Origin: Shinella granuli
GTDB taxonomy: Bacteria > Pseudomonadota > Alphaproteobacteria > Rhizobiales > Rhizobiaceae
DNA length: 64,000 bases
Direction: 5' to 3'
NCBI RefSeq assembly: GCF_004341885.1
Contig: NZ_SLVX01000005.1
Coordinates: forward strand, 124,001 to 188,000
In this document: in pieces, positions 33,951-41,716 of the stretch
Layout of the letters: each line of letters begins with the position of its first letter
How positions within the stretch are numbered: the first letter of the stretch is position 1
The notes under the pieces: model-generated
The model's input: only the letters and a program-made list of their open reading frames with translations
Database searches by the model: none
What the model was told of the DNA's origin: nothing
Position numbers and translations under genes: made by a program

Positions 33951-33976
33951 GCCCGGCCCGCTTGCGCGGACCAGGC
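33951..33976 (-). other. Intercistronic hairpin with GCAA loop
   Basis: On the minus-strand RNA, GCCUGGUCCGC (33976-33966) pairs with GCGGGCCGGGC (33961-33951) over 11 bp, with two G-U pairs and a GCAA tetraloop of the stable GNRA class. It lies 14 bp after the binding-protein stop and before the ATPase. The G-U pairs stabilise only the minus-strand RNA form, which supports a function in this transcript. Confidence 0.7.
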
Positions 33977-33990
33977 AACGGCGGTTCGGC

Positions 33991-34932
33991 TTACTTGAAC
34001 ATGTCGCGATACTGGTCGACGTTCTCCTTGGTGACGATCGTCACCGGCACGTTGATGATCGGCTCGATCGTCTCGCCCTTCTTCACCTTGACGAGCGCTT
34101 CGACGGCGGCCTTGCCTTCACCGGCCGGGTCCTGCTGGATGACGGCGGTGACAAAACCCTGGTCGATGCCGTCGATGGCGGATTTCGTCAGGTCCCAACC
34201 GAAGACCTTGATGCTGTCGCCGCGGCCCTGGCTGGCGACGGCCGAGACCGCGCCGAGCAGCGCCGGCTCGCCGGTGGCGTAGAGCGCCGTCATGTCCGGG
34301 TTGGCGGTCATCAGGTTTTCGGCGGCCGCAAGCGCCACGTCCTGCACGTTCTGGCCGTCGACGGTGTTGAGGAATTCGACGTTCTGGCCGCCCTCTGTCA
34401 CCGCCGCCTTGAAGCCGTCGAGGCGCTGGTTCTGGATGAAGGAGTTGAGCGCGCCGACGACGCCGACCTTGGCGGTGCCGCCCATGTCGCTCTTCACATA
34501 GTCGGAGAAGAACTTGCCGATCTCGCCGCCCGCCGCCGTGTTGTCGACGCCGACGAAGGCGATGTTGTCGCCATCAGGGATCTGCGCGTCGATGGCGATG
34601 ACGGGAATGCCGGCATTCTTGGCGGCGGTGATGGCGGGCTTCACGCCGTTGACATCGATGGCGACCAGAATGATGCCGTCGACCTTCTGGGTGATGTAGG
34701 TCTCGATCGCGTCGTTCTGGGCGGAGGGCACGTTGTTGGCGTTGAAGATGACGAGCTCGGCGCCGGCCTCCTTGGCCGCCGCGCTGGCGCCGTCATTGAT
34801 CTGGTTGAAGAAGAGCGCCTGCTGGTTGATGGTGACGAGCGCGAACGTATCGGCGAAGGCGTTTGCGGCGCCCATGGAAAGCGTCATGGCGACAGCTGCA
34901 GCGCAGCCGAGGAGATATTTGGTCCGACCCAT
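33991..34932 (-). CDS. RbsB/FrcB-type ABC transporter substrate-binding protein
   Basis: Periplasmic receptor, 313 aa, Sec signal peptide through about residue 26 (ANAFA). Peripla_BP_4 landmarks: TFALVTINQQALFFNQINDGASAAAKEAG, VDGIILVAIDVNGVKPAITAAKNAGIPVIAIDAQIP and YATGEPALLGAVSAV. Start at MGRTKYLLG (34932) has AAGGGGAA upstream; longer frame rejected. First gene of the eight-gene operon ending at 27210, with paired palindromes directly upstream. Ligand unknown; enzymes downstream suggest a sugar carrying an amide, ureido or lactone function. Confidence 0.92.
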   Translation of the reverse strand: MGRTKYLLGCAAAVAMTLSMGAANAFADTFALVTINQQALFFNQINDGASAAAKEAGAELVIFNANNVPSAQNDAIETYITQKVDGIILVAIDVNGVKPAITAAKNAGIPVIAIDAQIPDGDNIAFVGVDNTAAGGEIGKFFSDYVKSDMGGTAKVGVVGALNSFIQNQRLDGFKAAVTEGGQNVEFLNTVDGQNVQDVALAAAENLMTANPDMTALYATGEPALLGAVSAVASQGRGDSIKVFGWDLTKSAIDGIDQGFVTAVIQQDPAGEGKAAVEALVKVKKGETIEPIINVPVTIVTKENVDQYRDMFK

Positions 34933-34989
34933 TTTGATGTTCCCCTTGTTTGATGCCGTTGGCGGCAACCGGAATTTACGAGAGGCATT

Positions 34990-35026
34990 ATTCAAGTGAC
35001 TTGAATTCTTGTCAAGAGACTTGAAT
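34990..35026. promoter_or_regulatory. Tandem palindromes, candidate XRE-cupin operator
   Basis: ATTCAAGTGACTTGAAT (34990-35006) is a perfect palindrome around a central G. TCAAGAGACTTGA (35012-35024) is a second inverted repeat. CAAGTGACTTGAAT and CAAGAGACTTGAAT recur at 34993 and 35013, exactly 20 bp apart (two helical turns), differing by one base. They lie 58 bp upstream of the binding-protein start and downstream of the XRE-cupin gene. Confidence 0.65.
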
Positions 35027-35070
35027 GGCGCTGCCGCTGAATCCGCTGGAGGAATTTTTTAAAAGAAATA

Positions 35071-35691
35071 TCAAAAGGTTGGCGGTGTATTCACCCAGAA
35101 GATCGAAGCACGCTCGGCCCCTACATTGCGATACCAGTGCGCAAGCTCGGAATTGAACACGAAACTGTCGCCGGCCGAAAGCCGAAAGGTCTTGTCGCCG
35201 ATCATCAATTCGATTTCGCCGACCAGCACGTAGCCCACCTCTTCGCCGACATGCTGGATCGGCCCGGCGCTCTGGCCGCCGGCATCGATGTGGTGGATGT
35301 TGCACTGGAGAAGATGGCCGGCCGAATAGGGAATGATGCGTTCGAGCGAAATGCCCTCGCCGCGCCGAAGGGGATCGAGCGCGATGAGCGGGCGGGTCCC
35401 GGCACGGAAGACCACGCCCTCCTCGCCGTCGGTCTCCTCGAACATCCAGCCGATATTGGAATCGAGCGCGCGCACCAGCCGGTGCAGCATGGGCAGCGAG
35501 GGCGAGGCCTTGCCGTTCTCGATCTTGGAAAGCAGGCTTTCGGAACACTCCGCCGCCTGCGCCAGCGCCTTCAGCGTCAGGCCGCGCGTCTGGCGGGCGA
35601 GCTTCAGGCGTGCGCCGAGCCGCACCGGATTCGACTGGATCCTGTCCTCCCGGCTGCCGTCAGACGGCGAAGGCGGCTTGAGCATGTTCAT
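35071..35691 (-). CDS. XRE-family regulator with C-terminal cupin
   Basis: Transcriptional regulator, 206 aa. HTH_XRE is LGARLKLARQTRGLTLKALAQAAECSESLLSKIENGKASPS (about residues 25-65). The C-terminal cupin_2 domain has QHVGEEVGYVLVGEIELMIGDKTFRLSAGDSFVFNSELAHWYRN. PuuR- and SutR-type regulators share this plan. Start placed at MNMLKPP (35691), with no strong Shine-Dalgarno sequence; an M two codons later is possible. Same strand as and directly upstream of the importer operon, whose promoter region holds tandem palindromes. Confidence 0.9.
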   Translation of the reverse strand: MNMLKPPSPSDGSREDRIQSNPVRLGARLKLARQTRGLTLKALAQAAECSESLLSKIENGKASPSLPMLHRLVRALDSNIGWMFEETDGEEGVVFRAGTRPLIALDPLRRGEGISLERIIPYSAGHLLQCNIHHIDAGGQSAGPIQHVGEEVGYVLVGEIELMIGDKTFRLSAGDSFVFNSELAHWYRNVGAERASIFWVNTPPTF

Positions 35692-35959
35692 GATATGAGT
35701 ATCGCATTGATCGAGACCATAATCATAAATCCTTCGATCGACGGCTGTCCAGAGACCGCCGGCCGTTGACCCGGCACCGTCGCCCGGACGGTGACGTCGC
35801 GCGCCGAGACCGCCTCGTCGGCGATGACGAAGCGCGGCCGGTCGGCAGAGGGGGCGCCGCAGACCGCATGCGCCGCGACATCCATCCTGTCCCAAAGCCG
35901 TAGAAATCGCCCGTCGTCGCGTATATCGAAGGAAGACGAATTCCTGAGATGGACGGGCA
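35692..35959. other. Intergenic region between divergent XRE and LysR genes
   Basis: 268 bp. It holds an AT-rich part next to the XRE start (35692-35735) that could be a promoter. The GC-rich remainder can be read on the minus strand as a short frame of coding-like composition (ADRPRFVIADEAVSARDVTV) without start signal or recognisable family, possibly a gene remnant. No repeat or RNA element was recognised. Confidence 0.3.
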
Positions 35960-36856
35960 ATGAACCTGCGCTTCGTCGAGACATTTGTGTGGGTGGCCCG
36001 GCTCGGAAGCTTCCGCGCCGCGGCCGACCGGCTGAACGCCACCCAGGCCGCCGTTTCCAACCGCATCGCCAGCCTGGAGGCGGAGATGGGGTGCGAGCTC
36101 TTCGAGCGGGTGCCGGGCGGCGTTCGGCTGTCGGCCGTCGGCCAGCGCGCCATGCAGCCCGCCGAGGAGCTGCTGAAGGCGGCCACCAGCTTCAAGATGG
36201 CGGTCGGCAGCCCGCAGCACCTGCGCGCCACCGTGTCGATCGGCACCATCGATTCCATCGTGCATGCCTGGCTGCCGAATTTCATCGAGCGGGTGAAGGA
36301 ACGCTTTCCCGCGCTCGGCCTCGACCTCAACGTGGACACGTCGCTGGCGATCGGCCGCGACATCAGCGAGAGGCGGCTCGATCTCGCGCTGCTGATGGGG
36401 CCGGTTCTAACCCCCGGCCTCAAGAACATCGACCTCGGCACGATGGAATGCGCCTGGGTCGCCGCCCCCGCCTTCCGGCTCGGCGGCCGGGAGTTGCGTC
36501 TGCAGGACCTGTCTGCCTATCCCGTGCTCACCTTCTCTCGCAACAGCGTGCCGCATATCTGGCTGCTGCGGCAGTTCGAGGAGCTGGGCGTGCAGCCGCC
36601 GGTCATTTCCAACTCCAACTCGCTTTCCGCCATGCTGCGGCTCGCCCGGGACGGCATCGGCATCGCGCTGCTGCCGGTGCCCATGGTGGCGCCGATGATC
36701 GCCGACGGCACGCTGGAGGCGCTCGCGATCACGCCGCGCTTCCCGGCCCTGAAGCTCCACGCCGTCTATGCCGACGACCCGGAAAACCTAATCCCGTCAA
36801 TACTTTCGGTGATTGCCCGGGAGGCCTCGCTCGACACGACGGGCATCACCGCCTAG
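35960..36856 (+). CDS. LysR-family transcriptional regulator
   Basis: LysR regulator, 298 aa. N-terminal HTH_1: MNLRFVETFVWVARLGSFRAAADRLNATQAAVSNRIASLE. C-terminal substrate domain: VSIGTIDSIVHAWLPNF, LDLALLMGPVL and SNSLSAMLRLARDGIGIALLPVPMV. The gene precedes, on the same strand, the nitrilase, RraA and polyamine-type importer genes by 104 bp and is their likely activator; a candidate binding site is at 36889-36909. Inducer unknown. Confidence 0.93.
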   Translation: MNLRFVETFVWVARLGSFRAAADRLNATQAAVSNRIASLEAEMGCELFERVPGGVRLSAVGQRAMQPAEELLKAATSFKMAVGSPQHLRATVSIGTIDSIVHAWLPNFIERVKERFPALGLDLNVDTSLAIGRDISERRLDLALLMGPVLTPGLKNIDLGTMECAWVAAPAFRLGGRELRLQDLSAYPVLTFSRNSVPHIWLLRQFEELGVQPPVISNSNSLSAMLRLARDGIGIALLPVPMVAPMIADGTLEALAITPRFPALKLHAVYADDPENLIPSILSVIAREASLDTTGITA

Positions 36857-36888
36857 CGTTTTCGCCACAAGTTTTTTCTATCAGGAAC

Positions 36889-36909
36889 GACAATTCTTTA
36901 TCGTTTGTC
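36889..36909. promoter_or_regulatory. Candidate LysR-type binding box
   Basis: GACAA (36889-36893) and TTGTC (36905-36909) are inverted around 11 bases, the spacing of LysR T-N11-A sites. The site lies in the AT-rich gap between the LysR gene and the nitrilase-family gene, about 50 bp before that ATG. Confidence 0.4.
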
Positions 36910-36960
36910 ATTCCCGTCGCAAGGCCCGACGATGCCTCCACTGAGACTTGGAGGACTTCG

Positions 36961-37764
36961 ATGAAGATCAGTGTTGTGCAAATGAATTCCGGTTCCGACA
37001 AAGCCAAGAACCTCGACGACGCCGAGCGCATGGTGCGCGACGTGGTGGCCGGGGAGAAGCCGGACCTCGTCGTGCTGCCGGAATATTTCGCCTTTCTCGG
37101 CGAGGGACGCGACGCCGTGCACGGCAGCGGCGAGAGCTTCCCGGACGGCAGCACCTACCAGCGCTTCGCCGCGCTTGCCAGGGAGCTCGGCGTGACGCTG
37201 CACTGCGGCTCGATGGTCGAGAAGGCCGGCAACAACCACTACAACGCCTCGGTCGTCTTCGGCCCCGAAGGCAAGGAAATCGCAAAGTACCGCAAGATCC
37301 ACCTCTTCGACGTGGACACGCCCGGCGGCGTCTCCTACCGCGAATCCGACACGATCGGCCGCGGCGAGGACGTGGTGACCTACAAGGTCGGCGACACGAC
37401 CGTCGGCTGCGCCATCTGCTACGACATCCGCTTCCCCGAGCTCTTCCGGGCGCTGCGCGACAAGGGCGCCGACGTCATCGTGCTTCCCGCCGCCTTCACG
37501 CTGATGACCGGCAAGGACCATTGGGAAGTGCTCGCCCGGGCCCGCGCCATCGAGACGCAGACCTATTTCGTCGCCGTCGGCCAGGCCGGCGCCCATGCGG
37601 ACGGCAAGAAATGGTGCTGGGGCCATTCCATGGTCATCGACCCCTGGGGCCACATGGTCGCGCAGTGCTCGGACGGCGTCGGCGCCGCCACGGCCAGGAT
37701 CGACCTCAGCCGCATCGGCGCCGTGCGCCGCGACGTGCCGGTCGCCCAGCACCACGTCCTCTAG
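36961..37764 (+). CDS. Nitrilase-superfamily carbon-nitrogen hydrolase
   Basis: Cytoplasmic amidase, 267 aa. The triad is Glu41 (VVLPEYFAF), Lys112 (YRKIHLFDVD) and Cys153 (AICYDIRFPE), the omega-amidase/Nit2-like variant of the family. Start at ATG 36961 with TTGGAGGAC upstream; the longer frame starting before the LysR gene has no homology. Followed by the RraA-like gene and ABC importer. Likely substrates are omega-amides such as ketoglutaramate-type acids, N-carbamoyl amines or an amide derived from the imported polyamine-like ligand. Confidence 0.9.
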   Translation: MKISVVQMNSGSDKAKNLDDAERMVRDVVAGEKPDLVVLPEYFAFLGEGRDAVHGSGESFPDGSTYQRFAALARELGVTLHCGSMVEKAGNNHYNASVVFGPEGKEIAKYRKIHLFDVDTPGGVSYRESDTIGRGEDVVTYKVGDTTVGCAICYDIRFPELFRALRDKGADVIVLPAAFTLMTGKDHWEVLARARAIETQTYFVAVGQAGAHADGKKWCWGHSMVIDPWGHMVAQCSDGVGAATARIDLSRIGAVRRDVPVAQHHVL

Positions 37765-37875
37765 GACATCCCGGCCCTTCCAGCCGGAAAAATCCATCTC
37801 TTTGTTTTTGTGCAGGTCCGGACGCAAAAGTGTTACGCATTTTTGCCGGAACTGCCTTATGGAGCAATTCCTGTC

Positions 37876-38538
37876 ATGTTCGTCGTCAATCCCATGCCGC
37901 AGCAGATCGCCCCGGCCCTCATCAAGAAGATGGAACAGGTCGAGACCGCCACGGTCGGCCATTTCCTGCATTCCGGCTTCATGAGCCGCGAGCTTCGCGC
38001 CGTGCTGCCCGAAAAGCGCATCGCCGGCACCGCGGTCACCGTGCGCCTGCCCCATGCCGACTCGACCATCCTGCACTACCTGACCAAGCTGGTGCGGCCG
38101 GGCGACTTCATCGTCGTCGATCGTTGCGGCGACGACAAGCATGCCTGCTGGGGCGGCGTCGTGACCCACTCCATGAAGCTCGGCGGCATCGTCGGCGCGG
38201 TCATCGACGGCCCGGCGACGGACTTTTCCGAGATCCGCCGCGTCGACCTGCCGATGTGGTGCCGCGGCCCCTCGCCGATCACCACGAAGATCCTCGGCCT
38301 CGAAGGGGCGATCAACGTGCCCGTCTCGGTGGGCGGCCAGACGGTGAACCCGGGCGACGCCATCATTGCCGACGAGAGCGGCGTCCTGGTGCTCGACCCT
38401 TCCAAGGCCGAATGGGCCGTGGACAAGGCGCTCGGCATGCAGGAAAGCGAACTCGTCCTGCTCGAGCGACTGCGCAACGGCGAGAAGCTGCCCGACATTT
38501 CCGGCGCCACGAAAATCGTGGAAGCCTCGGCCGCCTGA
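37876..38538 (+). CDS. RraA-like / HMG-aldolase-fold protein
   Basis: Protein of 220 aa with the RraA/demethylmenaquinone-methyltransferase-like fold. HADSTILHYLTKLVRPGDFIVVDRCGDDKHACWGGVVTHSMKLGG and GAVIDGPATDFSEIRRVDLPMWCRG fit the family. Aldolase members have DGxxRD with Arg and Asp for metal and pyruvate binding; here the Arg position is Thr (DGPATD), so normal aldolase activity is questionable. Start taken at MFVVNP (37876), preceded by GGAG; an ATG/GTG at 37810 is possible. Between the amidase and the importer. Confidence 0.85.
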   Translation: MFVVNPMPQQIAPALIKKMEQVETATVGHFLHSGFMSRELRAVLPEKRIAGTAVTVRLPHADSTILHYLTKLVRPGDFIVVDRCGDDKHACWGGVVTHSMKLGGIVGAVIDGPATDFSEIRRVDLPMWCRGPSPITTKILGLEGAINVPVSVGGQTVNPGDAIIADESGVLVLDPSKAEWAVDKALGMQESELVLLERLRNGEKLPDISGATKIVEASAA

Positions 38539-38596
38539 AGCGGCTCAATACGATAAAGCGAATGGGAACAATCGGTTCAAGAGCGGAGGAAAACTC

Positions 38597-39652
38597 ATGA
38601 CCGCAATGAAGAACGCAACCCGCGCCGGCCTTGCCGCGCTTGCAATGGCTCTCGCCACATCCGTGGCGATGGCCGATACGGTGGTGCTGACCGCCTATTC
38701 CGGCATCTTCCAGGAAAACTACGTGAAGGCCGTCGTCGAGCCCTTCATGAAGGCCAATCCCGACATCATCGTGGAATTCTACGGCATGCCGAACTCCGCC
38801 CAGATGCTGGGCACGCTGCGCGCCCAGGCAAGCGCGCCGCAGATCGACATCGCCATCATGGACGTCTCGGTCGCCAAGGCCGCGACCGACGAGGGCATCT
38901 TCGCGCCGATGGACGAGACGGTGACGCAGCATCTCGCCGACCTCTATCCCCAGGCACGCTACGAGGGCGTCAACGCCGCCGGCGTCACCTTCGACAACCT
39001 CATCCTGCTCTACAACACCGACAAGGTGCAGCAGGCGCCGACCTCCTGGAACGCGCTGTGGGACGCGCAATATGCCAAGCAGGTCTCCATTCCGGCCGTG
39101 CCGGACATCCAGGGCACGACGCTGACCATCATCACCGACAAGATGGCCGGCGGCACGAACTATATCGAGAGCGTCGAGGCCGGCCTCAAGCGGCTGGAGG
39201 AACTTGCCCCCCTCGTCCAGACCTGGGAGCCGCGACCCGACGTCTACCAGCCGATCTCCAGCGGCACGGCGGCGATCGGCATCGGCTGGAACGCCCGCGC
39301 GCAGGTCTATGCCGACTTGTCGGACGGCAAGCTCGGCGTGGTTCTGCCTGAGGAAGGCAGCGGCTTCCAGATCAACGTGATCGGCCTCGTCAAGGGCGGG
39401 CCGGCCAGCGAAAGCGCCAAGAAGTTCATCGACTACGCGCTGAGCCCGGAGGCGCAGGCCGCCTTCACCGAGCAGATGTTCTACGCGCCCACCAACGCCA
39501 AGGCCGCGGCGCTCATCTCGGAGAAGGCGCTGCAGCGCACGGCCGCCGGCGCCATGGACAGGATGATCGACATCAACTGGCTCGAGGTCGCCAAGGTCCG
39601 CGACGCCATCACCGAGCAGTGGCGCCGCCGCGTCATTCCGCTCAGCCGCTGA
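38597..39652 (+). CDS. PotD-like ABC transporter substrate-binding protein
   Basis: Periplasmic binding protein of the family 1 / spermidine-putrescine and iron type, 351 aa. Signal peptide residues 1-26 (AMA), then DTVVLTAYSGIFQENYVKAVVEPFMKANP. NLILLYNTDKVQQAPTSWNALWD and GTAAIGIGWNARAQVYAD are class landmarks. GGAGGAAAAC precedes ATG 38597. First of four importer genes. Ligand could be a polyamine, an amino acid derivative or a phosphonate. Confidence 0.91.
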   Translation: MTAMKNATRAGLAALAMALATSVAMADTVVLTAYSGIFQENYVKAVVEPFMKANPDIIVEFYGMPNSAQMLGTLRAQASAPQIDIAIMDVSVAKAATDEGIFAPMDETVTQHLADLYPQARYEGVNAAGVTFDNLILLYNTDKVQQAPTSWNALWDAQYAKQVSIPAVPDIQGTTLTIITDKMAGGTNYIESVEAGLKRLEELAPLVQTWEPRPDVYQPISSGTAAIGIGWNARAQVYADLSDGKLGVVLPEEGSGFQINVIGLVKGGPASESAKKFIDYALSPEAQAAFTEQMFYAPTNAKAAALISEKALQRTAAGAMDRMIDINWLEVAKVRDAITEQWRRRVIPLSR

Positions 39653-39662
39653 TGCCGGCCGG

Positions 39663-39697
39663 AAGCGTTTCCGTTTTCTCCGATCACGGAAACGCTT
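39663..39697 (+). other. Intercistronic hairpin after binding protein gene
   Basis: AAGCGTTTCCGT (39663-39674) and ACGGAAACGCTT (39686-39697) make a perfect 12-bp stem with an 11-base loop, followed by TATCTGTCTGTC. It is just after the binding-protein stop and 74 bp before the ATPase start. Partial terminator or mRNA stabiliser. Confidence 0.75.
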
Positions 39698-39771
39698 TAT
39701 CTGTCTGTCTTTCCGCAGTTCCGCCCTTGGACAGGCCGCGTTCCCTGCCGGAATTGCCCCAGGAGTTCCCC

Positions 39772-40845
39772 ATGCCCACGACTTCCGCTCCCGACGAGCA
39801 TCTCAGACTGGAGGGGATCGGCGTCAGCTTCGGCGCCGTCAACGTGATCCCCTCGCTCGATCTTTCCGTTCGCAAGGGCGAGATGGTCGCCTTCCTCGGC
39901 CCCTCGGGATGCGGAAAGACCACGACGCTCCGGATCATCGCCGGCCTCAACAAACCCTCCCGGGGCAGCATCATGGTGGGAGGGCGCGACATCACGCACC
40001 TTCCCATCCATGATCGCGACATGGGCATGGTCTTCCAGAGCTACGCCCTCTTCCCGCACATGGACGTTTCACACAACGTCCAGTTCGGGCTGCAGATGCG
40101 CAACGTCCCCGCCCGCGAGGCGGAAAAGCGGGCGGCGCAGGCGCTGGAGATGGTCCAGCTCGGCCACCTCGCCCATCGCAAGCCGAAGGAGCTGTCGGGC
40201 GGCCAGCAGCAGCGCGTGGCGCTCGCCCGCGCCCTCGTCATCGAACCGTCGATCCTGCTGCTCGACGAGCCGCTGTCCAATCTCGATGCCAAGCTGCGCG
40301 ACGAGATGCGCGTGCAGATCCGCGCCCTCCAGCAGCAGAGCGGCATCACGGCCGTCTTCGTCACCCACGACCAGGTCGAGGCGCTGTCGATGTGCGACCG
40401 CGTGGTCGTCATGCGCGGCGGCCATGTCGAGCAGTTCGGCACGCCGACCGAGGTCTACGAGCGCCCGGCGACGGCCTTCGTCGCCAATTTCGTCGGCCGC
40501 ACGAACCGCCTCAAGGGCGCGCTAACCGCGGAAGGCATCCTCACGGGGGCCGGCCAGCAGCTCCGCTCCGCCACGCGCCTGCCCGCCGGCGCCGTCGACA
40601 TCCTCGTCCGCCCGCACCGCATCCGCCTCCAGGAGACGGGCGAGGCCGACAACAAGGTCCAGGGCACCGTATCGACCATCACCTTCATCGGCGACCTCGT
40701 GCAATACGGCGTCAGCGTCGGCGGCGAGGAGATCGTCGTCGAGGAAGCGACGCGGCGGGGCCGCAGCCCGCTTGCCGCCGGCGACAGCGTCACGCTCGGC
40801 TGGTCGGCCGAGGACACGCTCATCTATCCGGCGGGCGAGAAATGA
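39772..40845 (+). CDS. PotA-like ABC transporter ATP-binding protein
   Basis: Cytoplasmic ATPase, 357 aa: Walker A GPSGCGKTTTLRIIAG, Q-loop FQSYALFPHM, signature LSGGQQQRVALARALV, Walker [16 protein letters not shown], then a C-terminal TOBE_2 domain (VDILVRPHRIRLQE, GTVSTITFIGDLVQYGVSVGG). Start at ATG 39772 with CCAGGAG upstream rather than the longer frame. Stop overlaps the permease start (ATGA). Confidence 0.94.
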   Translation: MPTTSAPDEHLRLEGIGVSFGAVNVIPSLDLSVRKGEMVAFLGPSGCGKTTTLRIIAGLNKPSRGSIMVGGRDITHLPIHDRDMGMVFQSYALFPHMDVSHNVQFGLQMRNVPAREAEKRAAQALEMVQLGHLAHRKPKELSGGQQQRVALARALVIEPSILLLDEPLSNLDAKLRDEMRVQIRALQQQSGITAVFVTHDQVEALSMCDRVVVMRGGHVEQFGTPTEVYERPATAFVANFVGRTNRLKGALTAEGILTGAGQQLRSATRLPAGAVDILVRPHRIRLQETGEADNKVQGTVSTITFIGDLVQYGVSVGGEEIVVEEATRRGRSPLAAGDSVTLGWSAEDTLIYPAGEK

Positions 40846-41705
40846 GCGCCGCCCCCGCCCTTCCGCGCGCCTGGCGCGACGGCCAGCTCGCCGTCCTCCT
40901 GCTGCTCCCCATCGCGCTCATCAACGCGATCGGCTTCATCCTGCCGGTGCTGAACCTCGCCCGCTATTCCTTCAACCGGTCGCGCATCGGCGGCGGCATC
41001 GAGCAGGTCTTCACCTGGGAGAACTGGGTGGGCCTGCTCAGCGATCCCTTCTACCTGGAGCTGGTGCTCAATTCCGTCTGGATCAGCCTTGCCATCACGC
41101 TGACGACGCTCGTCGTCTCCTACCCGATCGCGCTCTACCTGCACCGCGCCTCCGGCTCCTGGCGGACGTTCCTCACCGTCCTCGTCATCTCGCCATTGCT
41201 CACCTCCGCCGTGGTGCGCACCTACGGCTGGATCGCGATCCTGACCGACGACGGCCCGGTCGTCAGCGCCATCAAGGCGCTCGGCCTGCCGGCGCCGAGC
41301 CTGATGTTCAACATCAAGGGCGTCTTCATCGGCCTCACCGAAATCCTGATGCCCTACATGATCCTGGCGCTGATGGCGGGTTTCGGCCGGCTCGATCCGC
41401 GGGTGGAGGAGGCCGCGCGCACGCTCGGCGCGACGCCGGCCCGCACCTTCCGCAAGGTCATCCTCCCGCTGACGCTGCCCGGCATCGCGCTCGGCTGCCT
41501 GCTCTGCTTCGTTCTGGCCGTCTCGTCCTTCATCACGCCCAAGCTGATGGGCGGCGGGCGGGTCTTCCTGCTGGCGACCGAGATCTACGACCAGGCGATC
41601 GTGACGCTCAACTGGCCGCTCGCCTCCACCCTCTCGATCCTCGTGCTCATCGTGTTCGGCGCCGCGCTCTGGGCCTATTCCGCCGTACTGCGGCGTCTCG
41701 ACTAG
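40842..41705 (+). CDS. PotB-like ABC transporter permease
   Basis: Inner-membrane permease of the BPD_transp_1 class, 287 aa with about six membrane segments. The EAA coupling loop is VEEAARTLGATPARTFRKVILPLTLPGI (about residues 185-212). ATG 40842 overlaps the ATPase stop. Pairs with the permease at 41717-42511. Confidence 0.93.
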   Translation: MSAAPALPRAWRDGQLAVLLLLPIALINAIGFILPVLNLARYSFNRSRIGGGIEQVFTWENWVGLLSDPFYLELVLNSVWISLAITLTTLVVSYPIALYLHRASGSWRTFLTVLVISPLLTSAVVRTYGWIAILTDDGPVVSAIKALGLPAPSLMFNIKGVFIGLTEILMPYMILALMAGFGRLDPRVEEAARTLGATPARTFRKVILPLTLPGIALGCLLCFVLAVSSFITPKLMGGGRVFLLATEIYDQAIVTLNWPLASTLSILVLIVFGAALWAYSAVLRRLD

Positions 41706-41716
41706 GAGGTAAATCC

